Source of the DNA: Argonema galeatum A003/A1
GTDB lineage: Bacteria > Cyanobacteriota > Cyanobacteriia > Cyanobacteriales > Aerosakkonemataceae
Direction of reading: 5' to 3'
Assembly (NCBI RefSeq): GCF_023333595.1
Contig: NZ_JAIQZM010000004.1
Span: 168,717 to 232,716 of the forward strand
DNA length: 64,000 bases
Both the position numbers and the translations under genes were made by a program. Positions 34,744-43,782 of the stretch are shown piece by piece. Every line of letters begins with the position of its first letter. The stretch's first letter is position 1. The notes under the pieces were generated by a model. That model was not told the origin of the DNA, made no database searches, and saw only the letters and a list, made by a program, of their open reading frames with translations.

Positions 34744-35103
34744 ATGATGTACAACACACCAGAAGAATTTATTAGGGCAGCCGCAAAAGAGTTCGATCGC
34801 GGTGATTGGAATGCCGCCTGGAAGATAGCAACCGAAGGTCTTAAACATTATCCAGAACACGCGGAACTCCAGAAATATGCCTATATTTTGGCTCCTCCCA
34901 AGATAACATCTGTAGACCGAGGGGGTCATCCAGAAGTACAGGCAGATCACGAATGGATGAAAAAAAATCGGTTGGAGTATCGAGGACGCTGGGTGGCAAT
35001 TAAAAACGGTCAGCTTTTAGCATCTGGCAAAAGTCACGATGAGGTAATCGCGCAGGTTGGGCCTGTCAAGAATACTGGTATATTGGTGACGGCGATCTAC
35101 TAA
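34744..35103 (+). CDS. DUF5678-like protein, copy 1
   Basis: The 119-aa protein has an N-terminal TPR-like helical pair (FIRAAAKEFDRGDWNAAWKI, then ATEGLKHYPEHAELQKYAYI) and a C-terminal DUF5678-type domain (RLEYRGRWVAIKNGQLLASG, then KSHDEVIAQVG). It is coupled to the next gene by a 1-bp stop/start overlap (TAATG). The whole two-gene unit is duplicated at 35608-36416. The function is unknown. Confidence 0.8.
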   Translation: MMYNTPEEFIRAAAKEFDRGDWNAAWKIATEGLKHYPEHAELQKYAYILAPPKITSVDRGGHPEVQADHEWMKKNRLEYRGRWVAIKNGQLLASGKSHDEVIAQVGPVKNTGILVTAIY

Positions 35104-35555
35104 TGGTACTACTCTTTTCCAACGGTGATTATTTTGCAACGGGTGCTATCCCTTATGCTTATCGTCCCGCGACTGAAGGTGAGACGACAAATCGAATCAT
35201 AATCCGGGCGGAGATTCAAGGCGTTCCAACTAGAGCTGTAGTTGATACTGGGGCACCTTATGTTATCTTAGCGCCGAAAGTTGCTTCAGATGCAGGAGTC
35301 GATCGCGCTTCGGCACTGGAAACGAGAACCATGTTGATTCGAGGTATGCGACTAGAGGGGTTTGTAGTTCGTTTGAATATAAAATTAGTGGCAACAGAAG
35401 GGGAGGATTTGGATGTAGACTCTACTGTGTTTGTGCCGGAGGTAGAGGAGTATTGGGGTGATTTTCCTTCTTTTATTGGATTGACTGGATTTTTAGAGAG
35501 GATTAGGTTTGCGATCGATCCAAGTACAGATACTTTTTATTTTGGTCAACTTTGA
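35103..35555 (+). CDS. Retropepsin-like aspartic protease family protein, copy 1
   Basis: The 150-aa protein carries the catalytic motif AVVDTGAPYVILAPKVA at about residues 45-60 and a C-terminal LTGFLERIRFAIDPSTDTFY that corresponds to the conserved hydrophobic strand of the family. There is no signal peptide, so it is cytoplasmic. It is translationally coupled to the DUF5678-like protein. The substrate may be its partner or another protein; nothing in the sequence shows which. Confidence 0.78.
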   Translation: MVLLFSNGDYFATGAIPYAYRPATEGETTNRIIIRAEIQGVPTRAVVDTGAPYVILAPKVASDAGVDRASALETRTMLIRGMRLEGFVVRLNIKLVATEGEDLDVDSTVFVPEVEEYWGDFPSFIGLTGFLERIRFAIDPSTDTFYFGQL

Positions 35556-35607
35556 AATGAAAGAGAGTCTGTGATATAATAGACTCGATTGGTACAGAAT
35601 TAACATC

Positions 35608-35964
35608 ATGTACAACACACCAGAAGAATTTATAGTTGCTGCCGATAAAGAATTAGATCGCTATGACTGGAATGCCGCTTGGCAGATCGCAACCGAAGGT
35701 CTTAAACATTATCCAGAACACGCAGAACTTCAGAAATATGCCTATATTTTAGCTCCTCCCAAGATAACATCTGTAAACCGAGGCGGTCATCCAGAAATAG
35801 GCGCTAATCACGAATGGATGAAAAAAAACCGTTTGGAGTATAGAGGGCGCTGGGTGGCAATTAAAAACGGTCAGCTTTTGGCATCCGGCAAAAGTCACGA
35901 TGAAGTAATCGCGGAGGTTGGCCCTGTCAAGAATACTGGTATACTTGTAACTGTACTTTACTGA
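35608..35964 (+). CDS. DUF5678-like protein, copy 2
   Basis: This is the second copy of the DUF5678-like gene, differing from the first in about 12 of 118 residues by eye, mostly in the N-terminal helix region. The TPR-like part and the GRWVAIKNGQLLASGKSHDE domain are preserved. It is again coupled to the following protease-like gene (TGATG overlap). Confidence 0.8.
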   Translation: MYNTPEEFIVAADKELDRYDWNAAWQIATEGLKHYPEHAELQKYAYILAPPKITSVNRGGHPEIGANHEWMKKNRLEYRGRWVAIKNGQLLASGKSHDEVIAEVGPVKNTGILVTVLY

Positions 35965-36416
35965 TGGTACTACTTTTTTCAAACGGGGATCTTTTTGCAA
36001 CGGGCGCACTCAGATACGATTATCGTCCAGCAACAGAAACAGAAACTACAAATCGAATTATCTTTGAGGTAGAGATTCAAGGCGTTCCAACTATAGCTGT
36101 GGTTGATACTGGCGCACCCTATGTAATCTTAGCGCCAAAAGTTGCTTCAGATGCAGGGGTCGCTCCGGCTTCGGCACTGGAAAGAAAAACTATGTTGATT
36201 CGAGGTATGAGATTAGAGGGGTTTGTAGTTCGTTTGAATATAAAATTAAAAGCTCAATATGGTGAGGATTTGGATGTAGACTCTACTGTGTTTGTGCCGG
36301 AGGTAGAGGAGTATTGGGGTAATTTTCCTTCTTTTATTGGGTTGACTGGATTTTTGGAGAGAATTAGGTTTGCGATCGATCCTAGTACCGACACTTTTTA
36401 TTTTGGGCAACTGTGA
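35964..36416 (+). CDS. Retropepsin-like aspartic protease family protein, copy 2
   Basis: This copy of the protease-like gene retains AVVDTGAPYVILAPKVA. Differences cluster near the N-terminus (NGDLFATGALRYDYRPATE) and in the KAQYGEDLDV loop; the protease core is conserved. The copies start 861 bp apart. Both look open and intact, which suggests the duplication is recent or maintained. Confidence 0.78.
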   Translation: MVLLFSNGDLFATGALRYDYRPATETETTNRIIFEVEIQGVPTIAVVDTGAPYVILAPKVASDAGVAPASALERKTMLIRGMRLEGFVVRLNIKLKAQYGEDLDVDSTVFVPEVEEYWGNFPSFIGLTGFLERIRFAIDPSTDTFYFGQL

Positions 36417-36422
36417 AAATGT

Positions 36423-36458
36423 CAGAAACCCGGTTTCGCAGGAGTTACCGGGTTTCTG
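36423..36458. terminator. Palindromic hairpin between converging genes
   Basis: CAGAAACCCGGT (36423-36434) pairs with ACCGGGTTTCTG (36447-36458) around a 12-nt loop. It sits between the plus-strand protease-like gene and the minus-strand mazF. There is no T-run, so termination is only inferred. AGAAACCCGGTTTCT-type palindromes also occur near 8780 and 39510. Confidence 0.45.
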
Positions 36459-36525
36459 GGAATCGCTACAAATCAAAATATCGCTGTAAAATAGATTGAG
36501 CCTGACCGAGAAGTTCAGTTTCTAA

Positions 36526-36828
36526 TTAGCCCAACTTTTGCACCAGTCTCGACTTGTCAAAGGTCATCGGGTCAACACACACCAACAAACTATCTACCGC
36601 CAGACCATTTTCTGCTGATGACGGCACAAATACCACAACAGGAGAAATGCGGGGGTCATCAAGACGAGATGAGGTAAAGGGTAAAACTGTCACCTTGCTG
36701 CGTTGGAGATTAAACGCAGAAGCAGAAATCACTAAAGCTGGGCGTGTTTTGCGAATTTCTGTGCTTACTGATGGCTCAAACCTGACTACCCAGATGCTTT
36801 CCAATCCATAATCGCTTGGTTCTGACAT
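36526..36828 (-). CDS. mazF: MazF/PemK-family mRNA interferase toxin
   Basis: This toxin cleaves mRNA at specific short motifs. The 100-aa protein shows the family start SIWVVRFEPSVSTEIRKTRP with ALVISASAFN, the FTSSRLDDPR segment, and the C-terminal LLVCVDPMTFDKSRLVQKLG. No truncation is visible. It overlaps the antitoxin gene by 43 bp; a later start would remove the conserved first strand, so the ATG at 36828 is kept. Confidence 0.85.
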   Translation of the reverse strand: MSEPSDYGLESIWVVRFEPSVSTEIRKTRPALVISASAFNLQRSKVTVLPFTSSRLDDPRISPVVVFVPSSAENGLAVDSLLVCVDPMTFDKSRLVQKLG

Positions 36829-37007
36829 TCCTCATCCCAACCTAAACCGAGTTCATCAACCAACTTACAAGCTAAAGCCAAGTCTTTATCTTCCTGCTGC
36901 TGTCGCCATTGTTGCAAGAGAGATTCAATCAGGGTGTTATGGTTATCAACCTTTTGGTCGATGTATCTCAGTAAGTCATCTGGCAAAGAAATAGAGATTT
37001 GAACCAT
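36786..37007 (-). CDS. MazE-like antitoxin with ribbon-helix-helix start
   Basis: The 73-aa protein begins with a ribbon-helix-helix motif (MVQISISLPDDLLRYIDQKV, then LIESLLQQWRQQQ) and ends in an acidic toxin-binding tail (ELGLGWDEECQ). It precedes and overlaps mazF. It probably represses the operon. Confidence 0.8.
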   Translation of the reverse strand: MVQISISLPDDLLRYIDQKVDNHNTLIESLLQQWRQQQEDKDLALACKLVDELGLGWDEECQNQAIMDWKASG

Positions 37008-37112
37008 TTGCTAGCGTTGGTCATAGCGTTGATAGTATGGTAGCAAAGATCGATGCGATCGCGCTTTGGAGTTTGGGGGGAAAGGGGCGATCGCACCCTG
37101 ACTGTCTAATTA

Positions 37113-37640
37113 TTATCGAATTTGTTGTCTTAATTCTCGCAATCTCTCAAAAGTTTCTCGTCTGCGTTGGTCATTTGCTGGTTCAATTACACTATATTGA
37201 AAACTGTCATCCCAAGCAGCCCCGAAAACAAAACCGACACGAGCAATTACTAAATTTGAATAAAATCCCGCTGGTGATACTGTTGTCGATCTCCAGGTGT
37301 CTTCGTGTAAAGTATATACTCTTGACCCTACAATCGTACCATAAAAAACACCTCCAAAGTCTCCCTGAAATAAATACACTGGTATTCCTCTTGTGTCTTG
37401 TACTCCCGATCTATACTGCTGAACAATCCCAGCAAGATTTCTGAGGGCATTATTAGAAAGTCTTGCTTCTACTTGTCTGCAATTTGTTGGGTTGTTTGGG
37501 TCGCAGACGTAGCACTGACCGTTACTGTCGCAGCGTCCAATCAATGTTGGTCTACTCAAAACTTTCTCTGTAGAAATAGTTCCTACTGTTATTGATGTAA
37601 ATAACAGTAACCCGGCTTTTAATAAATGTCCGCTCTTCAT
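37113..37640 (-). CDS. Secreted hypothetical protein with cysteine-rich N-terminus
   Basis: The N-terminus MKSGHLLKAGLLLFTSITVG with a following TISTEKVLS reads as a signal peptide. The mature part begins with a cysteine-rich patch (four Cys within RCDSNGQCYVCDPNNPTNCR, possibly disulfide-bonded or metal-binding) and continues with Gly/aromatic-rich beta-like sequence (YLFQGDFGGVFYGTIVG). I do not recognise the family. The 3' end is a basic helical tail. Confidence 0.65.
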   Translation of the reverse strand: MKSGHLLKAGLLLFTSITVGTISTEKVLSRPTLIGRCDSNGQCYVCDPNNPTNCRQVEARLSNNALRNLAGIVQQYRSGVQDTRGIPVYLFQGDFGGVFYGTIVGSRVYTLHEDTWRSTTVSPAGFYSNLVIARVGFVFGAAWDDSFQYSVIEPANDQRRRETFERLRELRQQIR

Positions 37641-37888
37641 ATTTAAACTCCTTTCGACTCAAAACACTGGTTTATAAACGATCTTCTCAGTATCTAGTAT
37701 AAAAAAAGCCCCAGTATTTCCACTCCGGGCAAGCAAATCTCGCAAATAGATAAAAAACTTAACACTCGCTCAAAAGCCCGCGTTTTTAAAGGGGGTTGAG
37801 GGTACCACTACGTAAGTCCCCTAACCGCCAAGATCGATCGCTCCCCCCAGAAATGCGCTTCAATAGGTAGGGTAGTGGGGAGATTGAG
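37641..37888. other. Intergenic region with divergent promoters
   Basis: This short gap separates the divergent secreted protein and CPBP protease genes. It contains an AT-rich stretch near 37680-37700 and no gene I can support. Confidence 0.3.
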
Positions 37889-39490
37889 ATGACACTGAAG
37901 CGGTTGATTTTAGGTTTGCTGACCATTGCGGTACTCTTCGTCGTTAGCCTTTCTTTAATAGGAAGTTGGAGTCAGCCGCAAATCCAAAGTCGTCTGGAAC
38001 TGTACCAAACGAATTTTCTGCTGCACGCAGCCGAGTGGCAGGGCGAGATTGGCGAGGTTTCCAGTGGAAAATCGGCCCGTGAAGCCCTAATCGGCACTGA
38101 GCCTATCAAAGCTGCCCAAAAACAGTATCAAGAACTGCGGAAACAAGCCCAAACTAATCTGGAAAAAACCCGATCGCAAATAGAACAATTCCAGAAGCCA
38201 GACAGTACGCCTTTACCAGCTGGAGAACCACCGCTGAAAGTCACTGCAAATCCTGACAGACCTGACTATCCCAGCCAGCAACCGTTGCAGGCGTCTATAA
38301 ACGAGCTGGAACAGTTAATTAATGAGTTAGACCTAAGACTGGGGATTTTACAGGCTCGACAAGGACAAACTGAGGAGGCGCTCAAGACTTGGAAAGCGCA
38401 GATCGATCGCCCTACAACTGAAACCGATAAACAAGCAGTGGCAAAAACCGCTGCGATTTTGATTGGTTTGTGGAGCAATCCACCCCGCATCCTACCAGAT
38501 GCCCAGGAATTAATTCAAAAAAATTTAGACGGATGGTTCCGCTACCAGGCGTTAAGCCAACTTTATACATTCCAGCAACGCCAAGACGCGCTAGCTAAAC
38601 TCCAAGCAGCAGAACAGCAGATTGCTCAGCAATCTGTGGTGAAATTAGCAATTGTGGGAGCCTTACCGACGTTAGGGTTTTTGGTAGGCGTCGGACTGGT
38701 GATTTTTTTAGTTGTGCAGCGGCTACTCAAGGGAAAGGAATCCCTGTTATCTCAGAATAGCGATGTTTCTTGGTCAACTCCGTGGGATGCCGAGACGGTT
38801 TGGCAGGTGTTCGTCGTCGGTTTTTTTGGAATCCAGCTGCTAGTCTCTATTTTGTTACTTCCTGTGGCGTTTCGGTTGCTAAATCTCCAACCCTCTACTT
38901 TTGATTTAAGGGCTAGGGTGTTATCTGTTTTAGTGAGTTACGTGCTAGTGGCGCTAGGTGGAGTGTTAGTGGTGTATTTCTCTGTGAAATCATTTTTACC
39001 TTTACCAGAGGGATGGTTTCGCTTCGATCTGCTCGGTAACTGGTTTTTGTGGGGACTCGGCGGTTATTTTGTCGCTTTACCGCTGGTGATTGCAGTGTCC
39101 CTGATTAACCAGCTTCTTTGGAAAGGACAGGGAGGGAGTAACCCGCTGTTGTCGCTGGCGCTAGAGGGGAAAGATGGGGTAGCGATCGCAATCTTCTTTG
39201 TCACAGCAGCTATTGCTGCGCCTCTGTTTGAGGAATTCCTGTTCCGAGGATTTCTCTTGCCATCCTTAACTCGTTATATGCCAGTTTGGGGCGCAATTCT
39301 GGCGAGTAGCTTGCTATTTGCCGTTGCACACCTCAGTCTTTCCGAAGTGTTGCCGCTGACAACTTTGGGGATAGTGTTGGCAGTAGTTTATACGCGATCG
39401 CGCAATCTCCTCGCTCCCATGTTGCTCCACAGTCTTTGGAATAGCGGCACTCTGTTAAGTTTGTTTATTTTGGGCAGCGGCTCTAATTAG
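37889..39490 (+). CDS. CPBP-family intramembrane metalloprotease (CAAX protease-like)
   Basis: The 533-aa protein has an N-terminal signal-anchor helix, a long periplasmic or cytoplasmic coiled region (about residues 30-250), then seven or so membrane helices ending in the CPBP/Abi domain. Catalytic motifs are EEFLFRGFLLP with Glu448-Glu449 and AHLSLSE with His481, then LLHSLWNSG. The large N-terminal domain is usual in cyanobacterial members. The function is unknown; some CPBP proteins process membrane or bacteriocin-like substrates. Confidence 0.85.
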   Translation: MTLKRLILGLLTIAVLFVVSLSLIGSWSQPQIQSRLELYQTNFLLHAAEWQGEIGEVSSGKSAREALIGTEPIKAAQKQYQELRKQAQTNLEKTRSQIEQFQKPDSTPLPAGEPPLKVTANPDRPDYPSQQPLQASINELEQLINELDLRLGILQARQGQTEEALKTWKAQIDRPTTETDKQAVAKTAAILIGLWSNPPRILPDAQELIQKNLDGWFRYQALSQLYTFQQRQDALAKLQAAEQQIAQQSVVKLAIVGALPTLGFLVGVGLVIFLVVQRLLKGKESLLSQNSDVSWSTPWDAETVWQVFVVGFFGIQLLVSILLLPVAFRLLNLQPSTFDLRARVLSVLVSYVLVALGGVLVVYFSVKSFLPLPEGWFRFDLLGNWFLWGLGGYFVALPLVIAVSLINQLLWKGQGGSNPLLSLALEGKDGVAIAIFFVTAAIAAPLFEEFLFRGFLLPSLTRYMPVWGAILASSLLFAVAHLSLSEVLPLTTLGIVLAVVYTRSRNLLAPMLLHSLWNSGTLLSLFILGSGSN

Positions 39491-39583
39491 TCTTTCGATT
39501 GCGTTCTAAGAAACCGGGTTTATGTTACTACACTTCAGGCAATTGAAAACCGCTGTATTGTAAATATCTCTGATTCGATCGCG

Positions 39584-39697
39584 ATGTCAACTGCCAAGTA
39601 CAAAAAGCTTCTCTTTTTAATGCTTCTAGGTGTGTTAGGCGGCGGTTCTTTCACTGTTTTCTCCAACATAGAGATGAACGTATTCCTGAAGGGGTAG
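39584..39697 (+). CDS. Possible small membrane protein (37 aa)
   Basis: An ATG at 39584 opens a frame reading KKLLFLMLLGVLGGGSFTVF, a single membrane-like hydrophobic segment, ending at 39695-39697. No clear ribosome site precedes it. Such peptides occur in cyanobacteria, but this could be chance. The rest of the 39491-39870 gap is empty apart from an AGAAACCGGGTTT repeat near 39510. Confidence 0.2.
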   Translation: MSTAKYKKLLFLMLLGVLGGGSFTVFSNIEMNVFLKG

Positions 39698-39870
39698 GGA
39701 TTGCTCCTAGTTCGGCTCACTGGTTTTGCGCCGATCTATCTGAGCTGTTTCGACGGTCGCGATCGCCAATCTTAAGTCGAGAACGGTTTTTTAAGAAAAG
39801 TTAACGTTTTTAAGGCGATTTCGCGTGACTTGACCTACGCTCTAAGGAGAGAGCTGCTTAGTGCTTAGGA

Positions 39871-42489
39871 ATGGAAGTGTTGCAGTCAGTTGATGGATCT
39901 TCTAAGCCGCTGTCTCCGCAGACAGCGATATCTGGGCGGTTCGGCGCTAACGCTAACCCAACCGACCCGATGGAGACAATTACTCTGGACGTGGGAGGGA
40001 TGAAATGTGCCGGATGCGTGAAGGCTGTAGAGAATCAGCTGACACATTATCCCGGCGTTGTTTCAGCCTGTGTCAATCTAGTCACGGAGGTAGCAGTCTG
40101 CGAGGTAAAAGCCGGTGCGGTTGACCCGGCTGGTTTAGCCGAGAAATTGACAGAAGCTGGCTTTCCCACTCAACCCCGGTATTCTCAAACAAGAGATTCG
40201 ATCTCGCCAACAGAACGGCATCGCCAGGAAATTAAGTCTTCTATTTGGCAGATTGCGATCGCAGCTATACTGATTTTTCTATCTGGGATGGGGCATTTCG
40301 CTCAACACTCCTGGTTTGCCGATCGTACCTCAATCCTCACCTCATTTTGGTTCCACTGGGGTTTGGCAACGGCCACCTTACTGGGGCCGGGGCGATCGAT
40401 CGTGGTAGATGGCTGGCGGGGATTGCGGCGACTGACACCCAATATGAATGCGCTGGTGGGATTGGGTGCTGTCACTGCTTATACTGCTAGTACGATAGCG
40501 CTGCTATTCCCCCAGTTGGGTTGGGAGTGCTTTTTTGACGAACCCGTAATGCTGTTGGGCTTTATCCTCTTGGGTCGGACGTTGGAACAACACGCCAGAG
40601 GAAAGGCTGCCGCAGCATTTGAGGCATTGCTTTCTCTCCAGCCACGGATGGCCTGTTTAATTGCCGATCCAGACGATTTGAGATTGAAGGATGAAACTGA
40701 GCGATACGTTGCTATCTCTTTCGGAGACGCTTCGCCAACGCCATCTTCTGAAACCAACCAGCAGCCTAATAATCTAAAATCCAAAATCCAAAATCCAAAA
40801 TCGTTAGTCGAAATTCCCGCCTCAAGCGTGCGGGTGGGCGAATGCTTGCAGGTTTTGCCGGGAGAAAAAATACCCGTAGATGGGCAAATTATCGCTGGTA
40901 GGACAACGGTGGATGAGTCGATGCTGACTGGTGAAGCAGTCCCGGTGCTGAAGCAGTGTGGAGATCTGGTGCAAGCAGGAACGCTGAATCAGTCGGGTGC
41001 GATCGCAATTCGAGCCACCCGTACTGGCAAGGATACCACCTTAGCCCAGATTGTAGCCCTCGTAGAAGCAGCCCAAACCCGCAAAGCACCAGTGCAGCAG
41101 CTGGCAGATACAGTCGCGGGGTATTTTACCTACGGCGTTATGGCAGCAGCGGCTTTAACGTTTCTCTTTTGGTATTTTATCGGCACTCACGTTTGGCCTG
41201 ATGTCCTTTTGGGGCATGGGGCATTGGGCATGGGGCATGGGGCGTTGGGTATGGAAACTACTCTTCACCAATCACCCCTTTTGTTGAGTTTGAAGTTGGC
41301 GATCGCAGTTTTAGTAGTTGCCTGTCCTTGTTCCTTGGGACTCGCCACACCAACCGCCATCCTGGTTGGCACCAGCATCGGGGCCGAGTTGGGACTCTTA
41401 ATCAAAGGCGGGGATGTTTTAGAACGGGTATGCACTCTAGATACGGTGGTGTTTGACAAAACTGGCACTCTTACCACCGGCCATCCTACCGTCACCGATT
41501 GTCTTTCAGTTTCGGAACTGGGAGTGGGAGAGTGGGAGAGTGGGGGAGTGGGAGAGTGGGAGAGTGGGGGAGTATTTCTGTCTAATCTCTTGCCCAATGC
41601 CCAATGCCAATCATTACTTCAGCTGGCGGCGGCAGTAGAAAGCGGCACCTGCCATCCCTTAGCAACAGCTATTGTGGAGTCAGCCCAACGGCTGGGATTA
41701 TCTATCCCGGTTGGCCAAGATTTCTACACAGAACCGGGTTTTGGAGTTCGTGCTGCGGTAGAAGGGCAGCAGGTTCTTGTCGGCACTCAGGACTGGCTTC
41801 TAGAGGCAGGAATTGCGATCGATTCCCCCCTACTAGAGCGAGCTAGAACACTGGCAGAAGCCGGTAAAACCCTGGTTTACGTGGCATCTGATGGGGTTAG
41901 CTTAGGGCTGATCGCCGTTACCGACAATCTCAGACCGGACGCTAAGGCAGCTGCCGACGAGTTGCGGCGTCTGGGATTGCGAGTCATGATGCTGACTGGT
42001 GACAAGCCCGAAAGCGCCGTAGAAGTGGCGCGGATGTTGGGACTCGACCCAACTGACGTTTTGGCGGGAGTCCGCCCCGATGGCAAAGCATCTGCGATCG
42101 CGACTTTGCAAACTCAGGGTCACCGAGTGGCTATGATCGGTGATGGAATAAATGATGCACCGGCACTAGCACAAGCGGATGTGGGCATTGCCCTGCACGC
42201 TGGGACTGACATCGCCATTGAAAGCGCTCAGATTATCCTGATGCGCGATGCCGTAACCGACATCGTGGAATCGATTCAGCTCTCGCGTGCGACTTTTAAT
42301 AAAATCCGCCAGAATTTATTTTGGGCACTTGCCTACAACACTTTGGGAATTCCCATTGCTGCCGGTGTCTTGCTGCCTAGCTTAGGCGTTGTTCTGAGTC
42401 CATCAGCCGCCGGTGCAATGATGGCCTTTAGTTCCGTCAGCGTTGTAACCAACTCACTTCTCCTGCGTCGTCTGCCTTGGCGTCGGTAA
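39871..42489 (+). CDS. Copper-translocating P-type ATPase (CtaA/PacS type)
   Basis: This Cu(I) transporter may supply copper to plastocyanin or oxidase. An N-terminal metal-binding domain holds GMKCAGC (Cys46, Cys49); the membrane CPC is VVACPCSLGLATP (Cys485, Cys487); the phosphorylation motif is FDKTGTLTTG (Asp529); and MIGDGINDAPALAQADVG marks the hinge. At 872 aa it is larger than the usual 750-800. Three in-frame low-complexity inserts account for much of it: NLKSKIQNPKS (about 301-311), GHGALGMGHGALGM (448-461) and GVGEWESGGVGEWESGGV (551-568), each made of intergenic-type tandem repeats. Confidence 0.92.
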   Translation: MEVLQSVDGSSKPLSPQTAISGRFGANANPTDPMETITLDVGGMKCAGCVKAVENQLTHYPGVVSACVNLVTEVAVCEVKAGAVDPAGLAEKLTEAGFPTQPRYSQTRDSISPTERHRQEIKSSIWQIAIAAILIFLSGMGHFAQHSWFADRTSILTSFWFHWGLATATLLGPGRSIVVDGWRGLRRLTPNMNALVGLGAVTAYTASTIALLFPQLGWECFFDEPVMLLGFILLGRTLEQHARGKAAAAFEALLSLQPRMACLIADPDDLRLKDETERYVAISFGDASPTPSSETNQQPNNLKSKIQNPKSLVEIPASSVRVGECLQVLPGEKIPVDGQIIAGRTTVDESMLTGEAVPVLKQCGDLVQAGTLNQSGAIAIRATRTGKDTTLAQIVALVEAAQTRKAPVQQLADTVAGYFTYGVMAAAALTFLFWYFIGTHVWPDVLLGHGALGMGHGALGMETTLHQSPLLLSLKLAIAVLVVACPCSLGLATPTAILVGTSIGAELGLLIKGGDVLERVCTLDTVVFDKTGTLTTGHPTVTDCLSVSELGVGEWESGGVGEWESGGVFLSNLLPNAQCQSLLQLAAAVESGTCHPLATAIVESAQRLGLSIPVGQDFYTEPGFGVRAAVEGQQVLVGTQDWLLEAGIAIDSPLLERARTLAEAGKTLVYVASDGVSLGLIAVTDNLRPDAKAAADELRRLGLRVMMLTGDKPESAVEVARMLGLDPTDVLAGVRPDGKASAIATLQTQGHRVAMIGDGINDAPALAQADVGIALHAGTDIAIESAQIILMRDAVTDIVESIQLSRATFNKIRQNLFWALAYNTLGIPIAAGVLLPSLGVVLSPSAAGAMMAFSSVSVVTNSLLLRRLPWRR

Positions 42490-42762
42490 AATCTCATGAA
42501 GGGAAGATTGTGGATTTCAGATTTTAGATTCAATTGAATATGAAAATCTAAAATCTGAAATTCCGGTTATACCATTTTGCGTTAGACTTGCATGGTTTCA
42601 CTTGACTGAAACTCTTTCGGATCGAGAGTTACTTCAATCTAAAATCTAAAATCTAAAATGGTATTATTTCCAAGTTGACACTACCGCTTTGAGTTCATGA
42701 GAACTATTTGACGCCGGGGTTGCAGCGGCCTTTAATTAATTCATTGCAGGATAAATTATTCA
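42490..42762. repeat. AATCTAA-type short tandem repeats between copper ATPase and FHA gene
   Basis: Runs of AATCTAAA units appear at about 42540-42560 and 42635-42660, of the same kind as at 5118-5142, 32425-32447, 48752-48781, 54848-54870 and 56565-56595. They do not encode anything. The gap otherwise contains only the FHA gene promoter. Confidence 0.65.
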
Positions 42763-43188
42763 ATGGCTTTACCACAGGAACACAACCATCTATTAATTGT
42801 TGAGGACGATAAGGGACGCAAGGAGTTCGTACTCACTAAGTCCGCTTATTCTATAGGTCGCGATCCGGATTGTAATATCCGTCTATACTCCCAGTTTGTC
42901 TCGCGCCGTCATGCGACGTTGCTACAGCAACCCAAAAAAGATGGAAGCTACTATTACCGCATTGTCGATGGCGATGGCAAAGGTAGGGCTAGTGCTAACG
43001 GACTCATAATTAACGGTCGCAAAAGTCCAGCTCATGACCTGAAAAATGAAGACGAAGTTGTCTTTGGTCCTCAGGTGAGAGCTATATACTACCAGCTTCG
43101 GCGAGATACCATGCCGTCAGGGCCTTTAGATGAGTTTGATATCACGCTGATTAACCCCGGTAGTATGTTTGATGAGCTAGAAGAGTGA
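42763..43188 (+). CDS. FHA-domain protein
   Basis: FHA domains bind phosphothreonine peptides. The 141-aa protein has the core YSIGRDPDCNIRLYSQFVSR RHAT split across strands 3-5 (GRDPDCNI and SRRHATLL), then ANGLIINGRK. The C-terminal 30 residues are an acidic tail. It is conserved in cyanobacteria and usually has Ser/Thr-kinase partners; none is adjacent here. Confidence 0.9.
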   Translation: MALPQEHNHLLIVEDDKGRKEFVLTKSAYSIGRDPDCNIRLYSQFVSRRHATLLQQPKKDGSYYYRIVDGDGKGRASANGLIINGRKSPAHDLKNEDEVVFGPQVRAIYYQLRRDTMPSGPLDEFDITLINPGSMFDELEE

Positions 43189-43229
43189 ATCTTTGCGGAT
43201 TCAGCTAAACTAACCCAAGCTTTGTTTGA

Positions 43230-43592
43230 CTAAATCGTGGGTAGCTCTCCTGCTACATTTTCAACCAGTTGCCAATTGCGATTGCTTTCGATCGCCTGAG
43301 TTACCATGTCAAACATCTGGTGGCAGTGGTTGTCAATTTGCAGGGGCAATTCCTCATTTTTCATCACCAAAGTCATGCTAGTTTTTGTTGGGGTTGCGGT
43401 TGTTCGATCGATCAGCAGTTCGACAGTCACTAATTTGGGAAAGGAGACCTGCCCAGGGACTTCTCGCGCCATTATATAGTCAACGGTCTCATAAAGTATG
43501 TCCACGGGACAAGTCTTTAGAACTTCCACCAGCAATAGCCGAAGACGATCGAGGGGAAGGGCAACAGTGTACGAAGTAGTATAGCGAGCCAT
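43230..43592 (-). CDS. Conserved cyanobacterial hypothetical protein
   Basis: The 120-aa protein (TSYTVALPLDRLRLLLVEVL, then YETVDYIMAREVPGQVSFPK) is likely soluble with mixed alpha/beta structure. I recall no function. It converges with the FHA gene and diverges from holB. Confidence 0.65.
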   Translation of the reverse strand: MARYTTSYTVALPLDRLRLLLVEVLKTCPVDILYETVDYIMAREVPGQVSFPKLVTVELLIDRTTATPTKTSMTLVMKNEELPLQIDNHCHQMFDMVTQAIESNRNWQLVENVAGELPTI

Positions 43593-43782
43593 AGAAAACC
43601 TCCGGCCTGGGACTCCAAGACTCTCTTATGATATCCGAACCTTAGTTGAGTGTTTTGAATGATTTCCAGCTTATAGTTACAGGTTTTCTAGATAAGTATC
43701 GCACTTGCCAGGGTAAATGATTTATAGCCGGAATTTGCTCAAATAATACCAGACTGAGGCAATAATCTGATTGAATTTTTTG

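Noticed and set aside
39535-39720. A 61-codon minus-strand frame after the CPBP protease
   Set aside because: Basic, unstructured composition and a palindromic repeat at one end; no ribosome site.
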